Below, piece by piece: positions 13,701 through 44,952 of a stretch of 64,000 nucleotides of DNA; the first letter of the stretch is position 1; each line of letters starts with the position of its first letter. Source of the stretch: Rhea pennata (taxonomy: Eukaryota; Chordata; Aves; Rheiformes; Rheidae); NCBI RefSeq assembly GCF_028389875.1, contig NC_084672.1:11151958-11215957 (forward strand), written 5' to 3'. The notes beneath the pieces were generated by a model. That model did not search any database. It had not been told where the DNA came from and worked only from the letters and a program-made list of their open reading frames with translations. Position numbers and translations under genes: made by a program.

Positions 13701-14639
13701 GTTGGACTTTTTCACTGAAAGGTGACCCACTGTTCATCTGCGTGATCTTGGGGCTGACCATTAGCTCACATGTCTTTTGTGAGGTGAAATGTTTAATCCA
13801 CACATGCCTCCAAGACGGTAAGTGAGCAGACCATTAAATTAGTGCCAAGATCTTTGCCAGCACTGATTTAAGAGGGACATAGTGTATTACGTTTGGAATT
13901 CAGGCCAAGCAGGCAGGACACAGAGGTTAACATCATTTTGCAGCTAATTCTAGCAGCAAGAATCTGAGGCAGGTGGTGTGTAGTTGGGGAAATTGTCTGT
14001 TTGCATACAGAAAGTGGCAGTAGCAAAAAACAAGCTTTTTCCTAATATTTAGACAGCACTTTTTAGAATTATTTTTTAAAATATATTTTTCTTTCTGGGA
14101 TCAACCACCAGATTTTAGATGAAAATTGAAAGGTAAATGTTAGGAGAAATCTTTTTCTTGGGGGTTGTATTGCATTTTTGTGCAGTATCACATAGTCTCG
14201 TTGTAGTGATTCTTTATGATTAATATATATTTGGGGTTTTTTAAATCCTAGATAATGAAACTGGATAAGAGCAGCAGCTTTTTGCCTTTAGCCAATTCCG
14301 TGTGTTGGAGCTGTTCTCAAAACTGAATACTTCTGTATTTAGTAAGTAGTTTAAGAAGTGCACAATCTGCCCTACATCCTCTTACGTTCATGCTGCTCTG
14401 AACACAGGCTGAGGCATGGGAGGATAGGAAACAGGCTGGGGCCGACATGACAAGAAAGCAGCTTTCCTTGGCCTTGTTGTTATACCCTGATTCTAGGTCT
14501 CGGTATTACATGACTTGGGTGGAGTTTGGGCCTCGGAAGCCCTTTCCTTTGCCCCCTCAGTGTTGTCCTGAGAACACAGTAAGATGGCATTGGTTCCTCA
14601 AAGAGCTTACAACAATAGGAAAGGTAGGGAAATGGGATT

Positions 14640-14705
14640 CAGAGTTGAAATAACTTGCCTAAGGTCAAGTAGCAATTCGGTGGCAAAGACCCGAACAGCA
14701 CCCAA
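14640..14705 (-). repeat. MIR-like SINE remnant, reverse orientation
   Basis: The + strand shows AACTTGCCTAAGGTCAAGTA followed by GGTGGCAAAGACCCGAAC. This is the reverse complement of the conserved MIR core that runs 'GGGTTCGAA...CTGCCAC...TGACCTTGGGCAAGTT'. It is strongly diverged. Confidence 0.55.
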
Positions 14706-14984
14706 GGCCTCTAACCTGAGCCAGGTGCTCCATCCTGAAGCCCATTTCACTCCCTGAGGAGCTGCTTTTCCACTAGATTTTACTGCTAGAAGGGGAGATA
14801 TGGGAGTCACTCTCTGATTTTTCTTTTTGGTCATTCTTCAAGACACATTTTTCAACTGTTCTGCAAAAACAAGCTTGACCCAAGAATCAGTGGAAACTAC
14901 TGGAAAATTCTGTGTGCTAGTACTTCTTTAAAAATTAATCTATAGATATCAGTTGTCTAGCACATGTCACTTTGTGCCAGAGAT

Positions 14985-15188
14985 CATCACAGAATCACAG
15001 AATCGGTAAGGTTGGAAGGGACCTCTGGAGATCATCTAGTCCAACCCCCCTGCTCAGCAGGGTCACCTAGAGCATGTTAGACAGGGTTGCGTCCAGGCAG
15101 GCCTTGAAGACCTCTGGAGAAGGAGACTCCACAACCTCTCTGGGCAACCTGTGCCAGTGCTCCGTCACTCTCACAGGGGAGAAATTCC
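14985..15188 (-). mobile_element. CR1 LINE, truncated 3' end
   Basis: The + strand starts with the inverted CR1 tail repeats (ATCACAGAATCACAGAAT). It continues with the typical 'GGTTGGAAGGGACCTCTGGAGATCATC...CCAACC' 3' UTR and the 'CTCCACAACCTCTCTGGGCAACCTGTGCCAGTGC' block, in segments. The element is therefore on the minus strand, 5'-truncated after about 200 bp, as most avian CR1 copies are. No ORF remains. It is the clearest bird-specific signature in the window. Confidence 0.95.
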
Positions 15189-16827
15189 ATCGGACTTTAC
15201 TATAAGACAGTAAAAAGCTGAAAAATCACTAATCAGTAATAATGAATAGTTTAACAAGACTGAAGTATGTTCCTATAAAATATTCATTTAAAAAGCTTGA
15301 ATAATGAAAATAAGGCTTAAAATGAAAGACTGTTTGTAGATAATTAATTAAGAAAAAAGTAAATTGGTCTTAAATTGTTTGCTCTGGATAGTTAGCCCAT
15401 TAAATGAGAATTAAGCATCTTCCAGGCAAATGGGAGATAGCTAGTGAATAGCTTCTTCCTGGGAACTGGCCAGAGGGAAAAACAGCTCTCCACACATCTA
15501 AGTTTTAGTCACTTATCATTTTGAAGTAAATTCAGACCTTCTGGCAGTTTATATAACCTTAAGCCACTTTTGCAGAATTCTCAATCAGGTAGACACATTC
15601 TTGGTTATAGCATTCTCCATTGCTGTTTATATCTTTAAGAAGGAAATGTGATTTTTAGTAATAAGGATTGCCTTTGCCTCTGAGTTATCACCACCAGAGT
15701 ACAGTTAGGTTTTGTCCTCAGTGCAAAATGAATCCTCCTAAAATGCTGCTCCTAAGAATCAAGTCAAATAGCGTGATCCCGGCCATGACTTGCCAGGCAC
15801 TTTTCCCTGCTGGTTAAGAAAGCCAGTTCCCGCAGTTCACAAAGCTGCTCATAATCTGCCCAAAACTGTCCCAGGTTCCCTGGCCGTGGAGCCACGAGCT
15901 CGGCTGGGGGAGGAGCAGGGGTCCTCCCCCACCCACCGTGTTTGGGCAGAAGTGCCTGGCAGACAGCGGGATGAAACTAAATCCCCATCAGATTTGTCAG
16001 TCTTGTTAAATAGCTCAGTGGGAGAAATAAGGTGCAAGGTGGAGAACCTCTGGGATTCGGGGACAGCGTACGCTTCGTGGTGTGCTCTGCGGGACCGGAG
16101 CCTGATGTCGCCTTGGGTTTGCCCAAATGTAATCCCATTTACTGCCGTGGAGTTAACGTCTACTTTACCCTAGCAGTTAGTAAGAAGTAATTAGGTTCCC
16201 TCTTTAAGCACTGTGCGTGTATCTAGCAAATAGCAAATAGGATTAGAAGACAAATTACCCAACGATAATTAGTTGCGTTAGGTGTCTTCTCCCTACAGCC
16301 ATCTGACTGCCTGCTGCCCTTCCTGTGGGTTACGGGTACCCTGGTCAAGTACTGTCCTGGCGAGCGCCTAAAAGGCTTCCCGCCGGCTTCGATGTCACCT
16401 GTTCACGTGTATCTCTGGGCGTAGTGTGTGTTTTCCTGTGCGGGAAGTAATGTAAGAAACAGTGTACGAGGCAAAACCGGAGGGGAGAGGAGGGGCGAAC
16501 CGTTTCCATCACCGTTTGGTTTGGTTTTTCAAATAGGTGAGAGATGATTACAACAAAAATCCTGCTGTAGCTCGTGAATGCAACCTAACACCTGAGTAAC
16601 TGAAAACAGATTTTGGCCCAATTACTGGAAAGTAATTCCTCGCCTGTCTTTATGACCTGTCCTTTTGTTAATAGGAAGCTTCAACTTCATAAAAAGAAAT
16701 AACATTCAGCCCTAACTCAAAATGAAGTTGATAGGGGAAGTGTATTAACTTAAAAAAAAAATTAAAAAAACAGATTTTTTTAAACCACACCTCACTCAAT
16801 GAACCTTTAAGGCCTGTGAATGTTTTC

Positions 16828-16870
16828 TTTTTTTTAAAAAAAAAAAAAAAAAGAAAAAGAAAAAAAAAAC
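16828..16870. repeat. T run then A-rich run
   Basis: A short T tract is followed directly by a long A-rich tract with two G interruptions. Similar A runs occur at 16753-16774 and 16974-16990, just before the BNC1 CpG island. Confidence 0.85.
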
Positions 16871-17142
16871 AGCAGCTGCAATCTGAAAAACAACGTTCAG
16901 GTGCTAAAATACCTAATTTTAATCGTAATTACCTCAGAACTTATTTGCAGATGGTTGTACATTCTTAGGAATTAAAAAAAAAAAAAAAAGGCAGGCGGTT
17001 GTAGCGGGCCTTAGGTCAGCCGCACTGATTTAGCGCCGAGCTCGGCCGCCGGGGCCGCGGTGGGCGCTGCGCGCGGGGCGCCTCAGCCTCCGCGCTCCTT
17101 TTGATCAGCTCCCCGTGAAAGATGAGCGTCGAGCCCCCCGCG

Positions 17143-17161
17143 AGCCCCCCGCGAGGGGGCT
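17143..17161. repeat. GC-rich hairpin in the BNC1 promoter island
   Basis: A 7-bp perfect stem (AGCCCCC at 17143-17149 with GGGGGCT at 17155-17161) encloses a 5-base loop. The left arm lies in a short direct duplication of the GAGCCCCCCGC unit starting at 17131. It would be a stable leader hairpin if transcription starts upstream of it. Confidence 0.6.
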
Positions 17162-17220
17162 GCCCGGCCCCGCGCCGCCCCGCGCCGCGGCGGCCGGGCC
17201 AGGCGGGCGCCCGGCCGCCG

Positions 17221-17250
17221 AGCCGAGCCGAGCTGAGCCGAGCCGAGCGA
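17221..17250. repeat. Pentanucleotide repeat (AGCCG)n
   Basis: There are six tandem 5-bp units, four exact AGCCG, one AGCTG and one AGCGA, inside the BNC1 CpG island. It is a short simple repeat, possibly length-variable. Confidence 0.8.
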
Positions 17251-17451
17251 GCGCCGGCCCAACTTCGCACCGCGGGGCTGGAGAGCGCCGAGGGGGAGGA
17301 TCCTGCTTCCCTCCCCTGTGCACAGCCCGAGCTGCATCAGACCTTGAGGTGCTCGAGTCAGGCAGGAGCGGAGAGGCGTGTGATGGCTCTGCCGTAGCGC
17401 TTGCTCAGGCAGGAGGGTTCCCAGTACTTCTTTGTACAACTCGCTGAGGGG

Positions 17452-17493
17452 ATGGGAAACTGTTCGATAGCTCTGGAAACGCAAGCACAGTAA
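17452..17493 (+). promoter_or_regulatory. Upstream ORF of 13 codons in the BNC1 5' leader
   Basis: ATG at 17452 opens 13 sense codons and ends with TAA at 17491-17493. Two bases separate this stop from the BNC1 ATG at 17496, and the uORF is in a different frame. G at +4 and A at -3 (bases 17449-17455) should be checked when judging initiation strength. Such tight spacing usually lowers main-ORF translation through termination and reinitiation; that effect is inferred. Confidence 0.5.
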
Positions 17494-17495
17494 GC

Positions 17496-36561
<19,066 letters not shown>

Positions 36562-38570
36562 GATCATGCTGATCTGAATTTATTTCTGCTAACTATCAAT
36601 CATTTCAATTAAGAAATGTCTTAAAATTAGTTTTGTTTAGATTCACTTGACTTAGCAGCCGTGGTCAAAATCTTTTCTCTCATGTGTGCTTCCTGGAAGT
36701 TTCACTTAGCAAAGCTTGGTGCCATAGTTTTTGTGCAATTATTTGGTTTGACTTTAAATAGCCAAAGCTTCTGTAAGGATAAGAAAACAGTTGTGAAATG
36801 CAGAAAATATGATGTCGTTAACTGAAGTATTTCTGATACCTGCAAAGTGTTACTTGCCAACAGCAGGAAATTTGAATGAGAACCATCATCCCTTGTGTTT
36901 ACATGTTAAATAAGTAGAGTTGGGTAAGGAGTGAGTAAAGGTTGGAGTGTGTTACCTCTGGTTGGGTTGACAGTCTTGGGGCTACCATTTCATTCCTGAG
37001 GCCACAGCACAAAAGTGACTTGCAGTATTAAGTGAATGTGATATTTGCCACTTTCTGTGTCCTGAAAGCCTAAAGATAAAACACAAATTTGAGAAGATTT
37101 TGCAGATAGTCCAAATTTTCTGAAAAACCTGCAGTCTTTATTCTTTAAGTTGGCATTTCTCATGAGTAAATATTGCAGTATTTTGCCTTTATTAGAACTG
37201 AGAACCATTTGTTTTGCAAAAGGAGGGGTCTCTTTCTCTGAGATAGTTGCTTGATTTAAATCCGAGGTATTCTGATAGATTGTAGTGATAGAGAGGAAGA
37301 AGAGATTTAGCTAAGATTTCTGAACCACAGCAACTGCATCCATGAAAAGGGGAGTGGGGGAGGAGGGAAATGAACCCTTAATTAAAATGCACTTTGAGTT
37401 CCACTTTCAGGAAAAGGGGTTTTTTTAATAGAAAAAAGCCAAAAATTCCCAAATAGCTAAAGCATTTGAGAGGTACAGATAAAATGGATGCAGTAGGTAT
37501 CTTTCATAATTCAGCGGTTATTGTTTCTCTTACTAGTGGGGGGGGGAACATGTTGATCTTTAACAGTATGTTTATTATGATTCACACTTTTTTTTTTTTA
37601 TAAGAGCATTGTTCAATATCTGTTAAAATGTTTAATATTCTTGTACTTGTTCCTGTAATTAACAGTATTCTGCATTATGTTCTATGCACTTAAAAGACTG
37701 GTCTTGCATTGTATTTAAAAAACACTTTAATATTTAATTTGTAGTCACGTCATACAAATGCTATGTGTGTACTTGTGGTGCATCTTCTTTGACTAAATCA
37801 TTTCCAAATGGAAAAAGAAATGCTAAAGCAAGTTTTACAGTAGCTGTTTTCTTAATTCACCAGTTGAAACCAGTTATGAGTTGTAGTATGGAAGCATGAC
37901 ATCGATGGCACAATCTGTACATACTATACCAAAGCGCTTACAGTATTTGTGGTTTCTAAACTAGTCTAGCTTTCCAGTATAACTGGATCTTAGTCTTTAT
38001 TCATTTTTTTGTGACTGAGTAAGAATAGACTGACTTTCTGGATTTAGTGTGTATGTAGGAAGAATAGTACAATGCTATTGGCATATGTCTTGATGTTTAA
38101 CTTATTCTAAAATATACTATGGTATTGTAACCATTTCATATTGTATAAAGGAAACAAAAGTGGACTGAATATTTCACTAATTCTTTTGAAAACTGGTTTG
38201 TGTGCGAGTATGGGTTGTGCAAGGAAAAAACATGACACAGTTGTAAATGTTGGTGCTCAGTAGAAATTGTTTCCATGCATTGTGTAAATTAATCTTATTT
38301 TTTTAATTTACAGTAGGTTTACATGATATTTAAAATAATCCACTTGTGCTTGAAGCTGTCAGGAAAAGTTATTAGCTTGGGGAAAGCTGTGCCAATGCTT
38401 TGGGGATTTGGGTTTGGGTTTTGTGGGCGTTGTTGTTGATTTTTTTAAGTGGGAACTTGTATTAGTGGAGATTTTGATTTGAAAGCTAAGAGCACAATCA
38501 TAGGAGATACAATTACTCCCTGCCTTTTGATAGTGTAAATCAATGATTTGTTATCCAGCTATTTCAAGCT

Positions 38571-38621
38571 TTATATATATATATGTATATGTATATATAT
38601 ACACACATATATATATATAAA
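38571..38621. repeat. (TA)n/(TATG)n/(CA)n microsatellite
   Basis: An interrupted dinucleotide tract of TA with TG and CA steps, inside the probable BNC1 3' UTR. Confidence 0.9.
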
Positions 38622-38757
38622 AACTATTTGTTTAATTATAAATGGTGTTCTTTGAAACAGTGTACTGTAAACTAATGCTGTAATACCCATTAATTTAGTT
38701 TTCACTGTGTCCAAAAAGACAACACAATTTGTATACCCTAAGAATTTTGTATGTGTT

Positions 38758-38763
38758 AATAAA
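38758..38763 (+). terminator. BNC1: Candidate BNC1 poly(A) signal AATAAA
   Basis: Canonical AATAAA, followed within about 15-50 bases by T- and TG-rich sequence suitable for cleavage factors. It is the first canonical hexamer I noticed after the stop codon. Confidence 0.5.
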
Positions 38764-38958
38764 AACAATTAATAATGTCTCTAGTTGATTTTAAAAAATA
38801 GGCTTTTGTGACTGAAAAAAAAAAAGTTATTCTTCAGTTTCAAATTCTTCTGGAATGCAAATACATTCCCTCTTTAGAGGGCACTGTGTTGTGACAATGG
38901 TACTAAGTGATTCCACAGTAAGGAAGCATATATTTTAATGAGCCTTTAGAAATAATGT

Positions 38959-38964
38959 AATAAA
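38959..38964 (+). terminator. Alternative downstream poly(A) signal AATAAA
   Basis: A second canonical hexamer, 201 bp after the first, with T-rich sequence downstream. It may be an alternative BNC1 3' end. Confidence 0.3.
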
Positions 38965-41900
38965 TGCTACCAGATATTTTATTGATTCTTCTTTATGCAG
39001 TAGGCAATGGAAGGCATTAATATAAATATCATCAGTGTAAACAGAGATAAACAGCTGGTTATTGGGAATTTCTTTAAAAGTTAGGCATTTGGGATCCTAT
39101 TTATACTTCATATTTTAGAAAGATTTGTTTATTTCTGAAAAATCTGAGCAAGATGAGAGATCTATGAGGAACGAGCTAAGCCCTCAGTACCCCTGGTACA
39201 GCATATGTAGCTCGTGAAGCATTTGCCTAGCTCCCTGCTCCTAATGACCACAACATGGCTGGACCAAGCCTTAACATCTCCTGTTAGTTTTAAATGTGTG
39301 GTGCTTATAATAGCCTGTATCACATATTCACTACAGATGTTGAAGGAAGTAACCTCACTTCAGAATAATAGTACCATTTTTTAGGCTTTTCGTTAGAAGT
39401 TAAGAAAGCTGAACAGGCTTCCACTGGCTGAGGCTCAGTCCAGAGATGTTTATATCTGTGATGCTGTGAGTATATACAGTAGGAGAATCAAATCCTTACA
39501 TGAGATTTGAACTAGGTCTGATCATGCCCACCCTTACTACTCATGTATGTTGCTCCATCTTTGTTTGTTTGTATCTTTTTTCCTTAGAAAACAACAGCTG
39601 CAAAAACTAGATCCTGCCACCTTTCTGTGACTCCAAAGGAGAAGGCACAGATGCACTCGGCGGGTAGCCAGTCTGTCCATCTGAGCACCTGGTTTCCCAG
39701 AATACAGGTATTTTGAATACTGCTTGTTAGCAAGTGTATATAGCTCTGGGAGAATGAACGTCACAGTGCTTAAAGGAGTATTTGCAAAAATCTATCTGGA
39801 ACTGAGTGTAAGGAATCTAGTTTTATAGCTCCGTTTTTCTAAGTGCTATGAAAAGAACTGCGGCAAAACCAGAGGCAGTTGTTTCTGATGAATCTTTAGT
39901 GAAGTTACAGGCTGCAAAACCAGTGGAGTGGAGAAACGCTTCTGAAAATACCTGTCCGATGCCATCCATTGAAACGGGAAGCCTAAAAAACAGCTCAACT
40001 AGCAGAGCTTAGTCCGGGGATTTAAATAGGGTGCCAGACTCACCTTGAAAAGGGTTCATAGACAGCTTCGAACTGATCAGCAAGCGTAGGTATGAGCAGT
40101 GCAGCTAAACTGAAAACACCTTTTGAGCTGGCGATGCAGCCCATGAGGATCCCATTCAGCCTGCAAATGAGTATTCATTTCAAAACTGAAATGCGAGTTT
40201 GAAGCTGAATTGGGAAGGAGGCAGCAATGCAGTAAGAGAGGGAAGGCTAGGCTGGATCAAAGGCGTTTTGTAGGGGAAGCCAAGCTACAGGTTTTGCTCA
40301 GAGCAGCGTTTATTGCTGGTTCTTCCACTTGGGGGGAGTGGAGGGCAAGTCAATCTACAAAAAAAGTAAGGCTGAAAGTTGGTTTAAGTACATGCAGTGT
40401 GATCAGTTCGGTTTTGAATTATTTGGAAAACTTTGAAAAACTTGCCTTCCTTTTAACAGTCTGCTGGTTAGTGAGATTCCTCTGCAACCTCAGCAAGCAC
40501 GGCTCTGATGGTAGACTAGCTTTTGATTTCCTTTGCCCCCACACCACTCCACCCTGTACGTCTTTCAGCACTTTTTGCGTTAGTAAAGTTGCTAATTTGC
40601 AAATGTACTGTTGAAAAGTCGCCCTGTTACGCGCTAACCTTGTCAGCTCAGTTCCCAGTGAGCCCCTTGAGGTCTCATGCGCGTTGTAAACAGGTAAGAG
40701 TAATAGTGAAGTAATGTCTCTAAGGGATAGTCCCACTCTGGTGAGAGCGCCTAATTCTGCAGTAGGTTAGAGGTTTTCACAGAAGCAGTTCTAGCCTTTT
40801 ATACTGTTTTTCTATAGCTATTACTATCCTAAGCTGGTAAAAGTGACTGAATTACGTGCCATTTTTTTCTGCAGATCAACATGTTTAGTAAGCAAAGGAG
40901 CTGCTTTTAACTCTTGCATACAGCAGAATAAGACTTTGTCAAACTTGTGCCTTTCAAAGTCTGTAGCAGAACTCCTATTACTTTAAATTCCAAGTAGTAG
41001 TATATATTGGCAATCTTCTGTAATTTTTTAAACTTTTTCTTTGCAATAAATTAAGGCCAATCCAGCCATGCCCGTTAAAGAACGAGCTGGTCCTTTGCTT
41101 CAATCTTTTTAGATCTTTAGTTACTAGTTGTCTGGTTTTTTTAGTTTCTGCTCACACAATGTGGTGACTTCTGTAATGTGTCCTCCTGTTATGGTTGTTT
41201 TTGGTTCCCACCTATGCCGCTATCATGAAGTTTACAAACTTAGGCAGCTTTCGAGGCAGTCATTGAAGACTCTACTGTTAACTGAGAGTAGCAAGTTGAA
41301 GAAACTGTCGGAGTTGGAGAGTTTAGTTACCTCTGTGGGTAAGCCATTGCATGTTGATGTATGGTTTGAAAAGGAGGACCTAGAGGCACCGTGTCCTAGA
41401 AAGGGCCCAAGCCTTCCCTGTCATATGACGATATGAGTGGAATGAATTCAGTACTTTTGAAGCTTCTTTGTTGACCTTGGTAGGCCATGAGTTAAACCGT
41501 AAGTTCCTTAAGATGTGTGAGACACTTCTTGCTCATTCCCTGTCTGGAAACTCTTAGTAGCCATAGTATCTGCTACCAGTAAGGTAGCTATGGAGCACAA
41601 ATTGAAACATTCTGGGGTTTTTTTACCTCCTTTTTGTACTTGTACAAGATTCAGAAACTGCCAGTCCTAACAAATTCATTCAGTCACAGTAACAAACTGG
41701 AATGGGCTAGTATTCTCTTTCTAATTTAAAAAAGCAGGATTATTGAGTTTTAAGTGATGTATTATTGCTAAGTCTATACAGAGCAGCTTAGATTGCAGGA
41801 AGACTGACTAGACAAAAGATTTAAATCTGACTTTTCCAAAATAACTAGTTTTTAATTATAGTCATTACACAAGCCCTTCTCTGGAAAAATATTTCAATTG

Positions 41901-42449
41901 CATCTGAATCTGCTGTTTTATAGGAATGACAGTATTTTTTTTTCACTCTGCATAGATAACTTGCGCACATAGATCAATACATAGTACAACTGCATACGCA
42001 TAGGGCTGCCTATTGATGTTAAACCTAATTGAACTCTCATTTAAGGTAATGTAAGTTGGGAGTGATTACAATGACTTCAGTAAAACAGTATATAATGCTG
42101 GAGTCAGGATCGGTGAGTTACTGACATGTGAGTACGTCGGCTCATGTTGGCAGCTCGTACTGATTTGTAATTGCTAGCTTACTGAAGCTGGTCAAAACAT
42201 AGGATTTTTGAAAGAGCAAGAAAGTTTTAATAATTTCTACTAGTTTGAAGTTATATTTCCACATGATCACTGTAGCAACAGTCCTGTGAAAAGTGTTTTG
42301 TGATCCTCTGCAGTAAGATAGCATGAGGCAGGTCCTGCGCAGATGTTAATAACTCTGAGCTCTGCCATTTAGGCCAGATCAAAACCTGGACGGTTATATC
42401 TTATCACATTCAAACAGTCTCCAGCCAAAAATTCTCAAAGAGAGCAAAA

Positions 42450-43480
42450 CGCGTGAGTGTACGGCCCGGAGAGATGCGAAGGAATCGGGAGCAGACGGAG
42501 CGACTGCAGAGGAGACGCTAGGAAAACAACATAAGTTACTCGAGGGGAGACGCGTTATTGCTGCTCTGGGAAGCAGACATCTGCACCTCTGTGTGGGATG
42601 ATATAAACCTTACGTTGGATTCCTGAGTGCCGAGAGGCCGCGTGCAAGTGAGAGGCAGAAGCAGGCGTCTCAGGCTGCAGCGGCTTGGATAAAGCCCGCT
42701 GCACACTACCAGCTCGCGCGGTAGCGCAGTATTTCTGACCAGCTGCGCAACGAGCGCTTGTCTCCTCCAGAAAGCGGCTGTGCGGAGCTGCCAGCCTTGC
42801 CCGGGGTCGGTGAGGAGGGTGAAGGAGCGCGTGGGGCGCAGCGGAACTGCTGGGGGGAGATGTGGGCAACAGCGCTGTTCGCAGCATTCGGAGAGGGGAG
42901 CGTTTGTGAGGGATTCCTCCTGGAGGAGTATTTGCGGCACAAGGGCAGGGAAGCTTGAAGAAAACAGTAGTAACTGAGCGGAGGAGAACCTGTACGCGGG
43001 GCATGAACGGGAGCGGGTGATGATGCAGCAAGAGGTGAAGCAGGGATGAAATCAGATCTGGATGCTGAAGATGAAAGGAAAAAAAAATCCATCTTCTCCA
43101 GCGCGCTTTCTCTGCTCCTGCTCTTTTGCCTGTTGCATTTGAGAATGAGGCACTTTCCCTCCCTTTTCCTGCACTCTGTCATGATACAACAAGAATAATT
43201 ATTGCAAGGGGACAGTCAGAACGCAGCCTCAGTCTCTCACCACGTCTTTTCACTACAGTCCTCGTGGTGAAAAAATGGGAGCTTTCTGCTCACGCTGAGC
43301 ATGCAATTCAGCTGTATAGAGAAAAACAGCCCGGTGCGAGAGCAGGCGCTGCAGGCAGCGCTCGCTCTGCTCTCCTGCCAGTGCCCTCAGCTGCTCCGCG
43401 CTCTGCCCGCGCGTCCTTCCCAGCCACGAGGGGAAGGGCGATCCGCAGGCGGCTGGGGTGGCTTGGGGTCGGGACACCTG
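42450..43480. promoter_or_regulatory. Orphan CpG-rich segment
   Basis: From about 42450 to 43480 CpG density and GC content are raised, most clearly at 42640-42860 and 43330-43470. There are overlapping ORFs of about 100-160 codons on both strands, none recognisable. It lies about 4 kb after the BNC1 3' end and 20 kb before the next island. It could be the promoter of a noncoding RNA or an enhancer-type island. Confidence 0.45.
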
Positions 43481-44904
43481 CGTGAAAACTCCCAATACAA
43501 CTCAAACTTCCTGCTCGATTTTAAGCAATTCAGCCCAAATCTGCAAAGGCACTTCATGCCTCAGTCTGAATTTCTGGTTTCCTGCCTCATAAGTGAATTG
43601 TGAGGGTAACTAAGCTAATAAAGGCTGGGTGTGAGCTATGAGAACTCAGGCTGTGGGAGAATCCAGTGCTATAAAATCCTTTTTGTGTGCATATGGAAGA
43701 TGACTGCCAAGGTAGTTTTTTGGATGACTACTTTTTCCCGTCTTTAATTTCCTGGGGTTTTTTAATCTTCAGTATTCATAAGCGTTCACTTCCAAATCAC
43801 TACTCTTTGTTTAAAGCAAAAAGGCAATAAAAAGTAAATTACATTGTTCTCAAAATTAAAGAGCAAAAGCTAATGCTTCATGTCCACTCCCATCCCCTTT
43901 CTATTACCCTGCGCTGTGATTGAAAGAAATCAATTGTTATTAAACTGGTATTTATTTTGTTTTACATGTCAGGCTATTATTGCAGGGAGTGGGTGATTTT
44001 TTTTTGGTCACTTTGAGTCTAGTATCCTCTAAGGAAATGTTGAGCATGTGTATATATTGCTGCATTCCTCTGGGTGGAATTCAAACTGGCCAGATCAGGC
44101 TATTCGTTGCTAATGATTGGAGGTGATCGTGCTTTTACCATGTGGTAGATGCCTGTGTAAAATCAGTTCAGGTATACTTACAGATGGGTAAAATCTGAAT
44201 TTTCTTTTCTCATGTTTCAAGATGTTTGTAGCAGTAATATTCCTGCTGGTGCCTAGGTGGACATAGATCTCTTACGATACACTGTATTTTGTATTATGGG
44301 ATCTGGTCACTGTAAGAAGCTAAGATCATGAGATGTACAGCACAAACCAATCTATTACTACTTCAAACTGAACAGCTTCAAAATAATAAATGCACATGGT
44401 AATGTTAAGCAGTGCAAATAGATTGGTGTTGCACATCTGGTTTCAGGGATGCATGTAACCCAGACAAAAACAACAGTCAAACAAAGGTAGAATAATTTCC
44501 AGGTCAGTAATAATAACTGTTCACACAGCGCTCAGGGGAAATCAAGCATGCGTATTTGCATTCAGATACGTCCAGCAAACTTGAAGTCTGCATAGCCTTC
44601 TATAAGAGCACGCCAAAGCTTCTTTGAAAAGCTGTGTTTTTCATCACATTAATTACATGTTGGATAAGGGTAGAAGACCACCATCGTGACATTACATCAA
44701 CAACTTTTGCATTGTCTAATGTAAATACCACAAAGGATCCTGCGAACTAAAGTGAGCACAATCTATCCCAGAAATCTCTGCAGGACATAATTTAACCAGA
44801 AATATCACCCTACTTGGCATCCTTCTCCTGAAATATAGAATACCTCATGAAATGGTGTTGCTTTTGTAGAAGGGGAGAAAATGTCTTTCTGATCTCAGAT
44901 ATTT

Positions 44905-44906
<2 letters not shown>

Positions 44907-44949
<43 letters not shown>
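44907..44949. repeat. T homopolymer, 43 bp
   Basis: Forty-three consecutive T followed by ACAG, resembling an extreme splice acceptor by chance. Very long homopolymers are slippage-prone and error-prone in assemblies. Confidence 0.95.

Positions 44950-44952
<3 letters not shown>

Larger units (their letters stand above)
1..16989. other. Intergenic DNA upstream of BNC1
   Basis: No coding exon can be supported here. The ORFs present lack domains, codon-level signs or matching splice sites. In conserved amniote gene order SH3GL3 lies upstream of BNC1 in divergent orientation, but none of its sequence is recognised. Contents listed separately are two CpG clusters (0.66-1.01 and 1.82-1.93 kb), microsatellites, a CTCF-like site, MIR-like relics and a CR1 fragment. 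The stretches between show nothing I can name. Confidence 0.7.
16990..17495 (+). promoter_or_regulatory. BNC1: CpG island, likely BNC1 promoter and 5' UTR
   Basis: The block from about 16990 to 17345 is very GC- and CpG-rich, with several GC boxes, and stands out sharply from AT-rich flanks. It ends about 150 bp before the BNC1 start codon. I see no clear TATA box, so dispersed CpG-type initiation is likely; the exact start site cannot be read from sequence. The segment includes a GC hairpin (17143-17161), a GCCGA-type pentamer repeat (17221-17250) and several upstream ATGs. Confidence 0.8.
36562..38785 (+). other. BNC1: BNC1 3' UTR (probable)
   Basis: The AT-rich sequence after the stop runs about 2.2 kb to a canonical poly(A) signal at 38758. 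It includes A/T homopolymer runs, a G-run near 37540 and a TA-rich microsatellite at 38571. The end is inferred from the poly(A) signal; a weaker ATTAAA at 37381 and a later AATAAA at 38959 could give shorter or longer forms. Confidence 0.6.
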
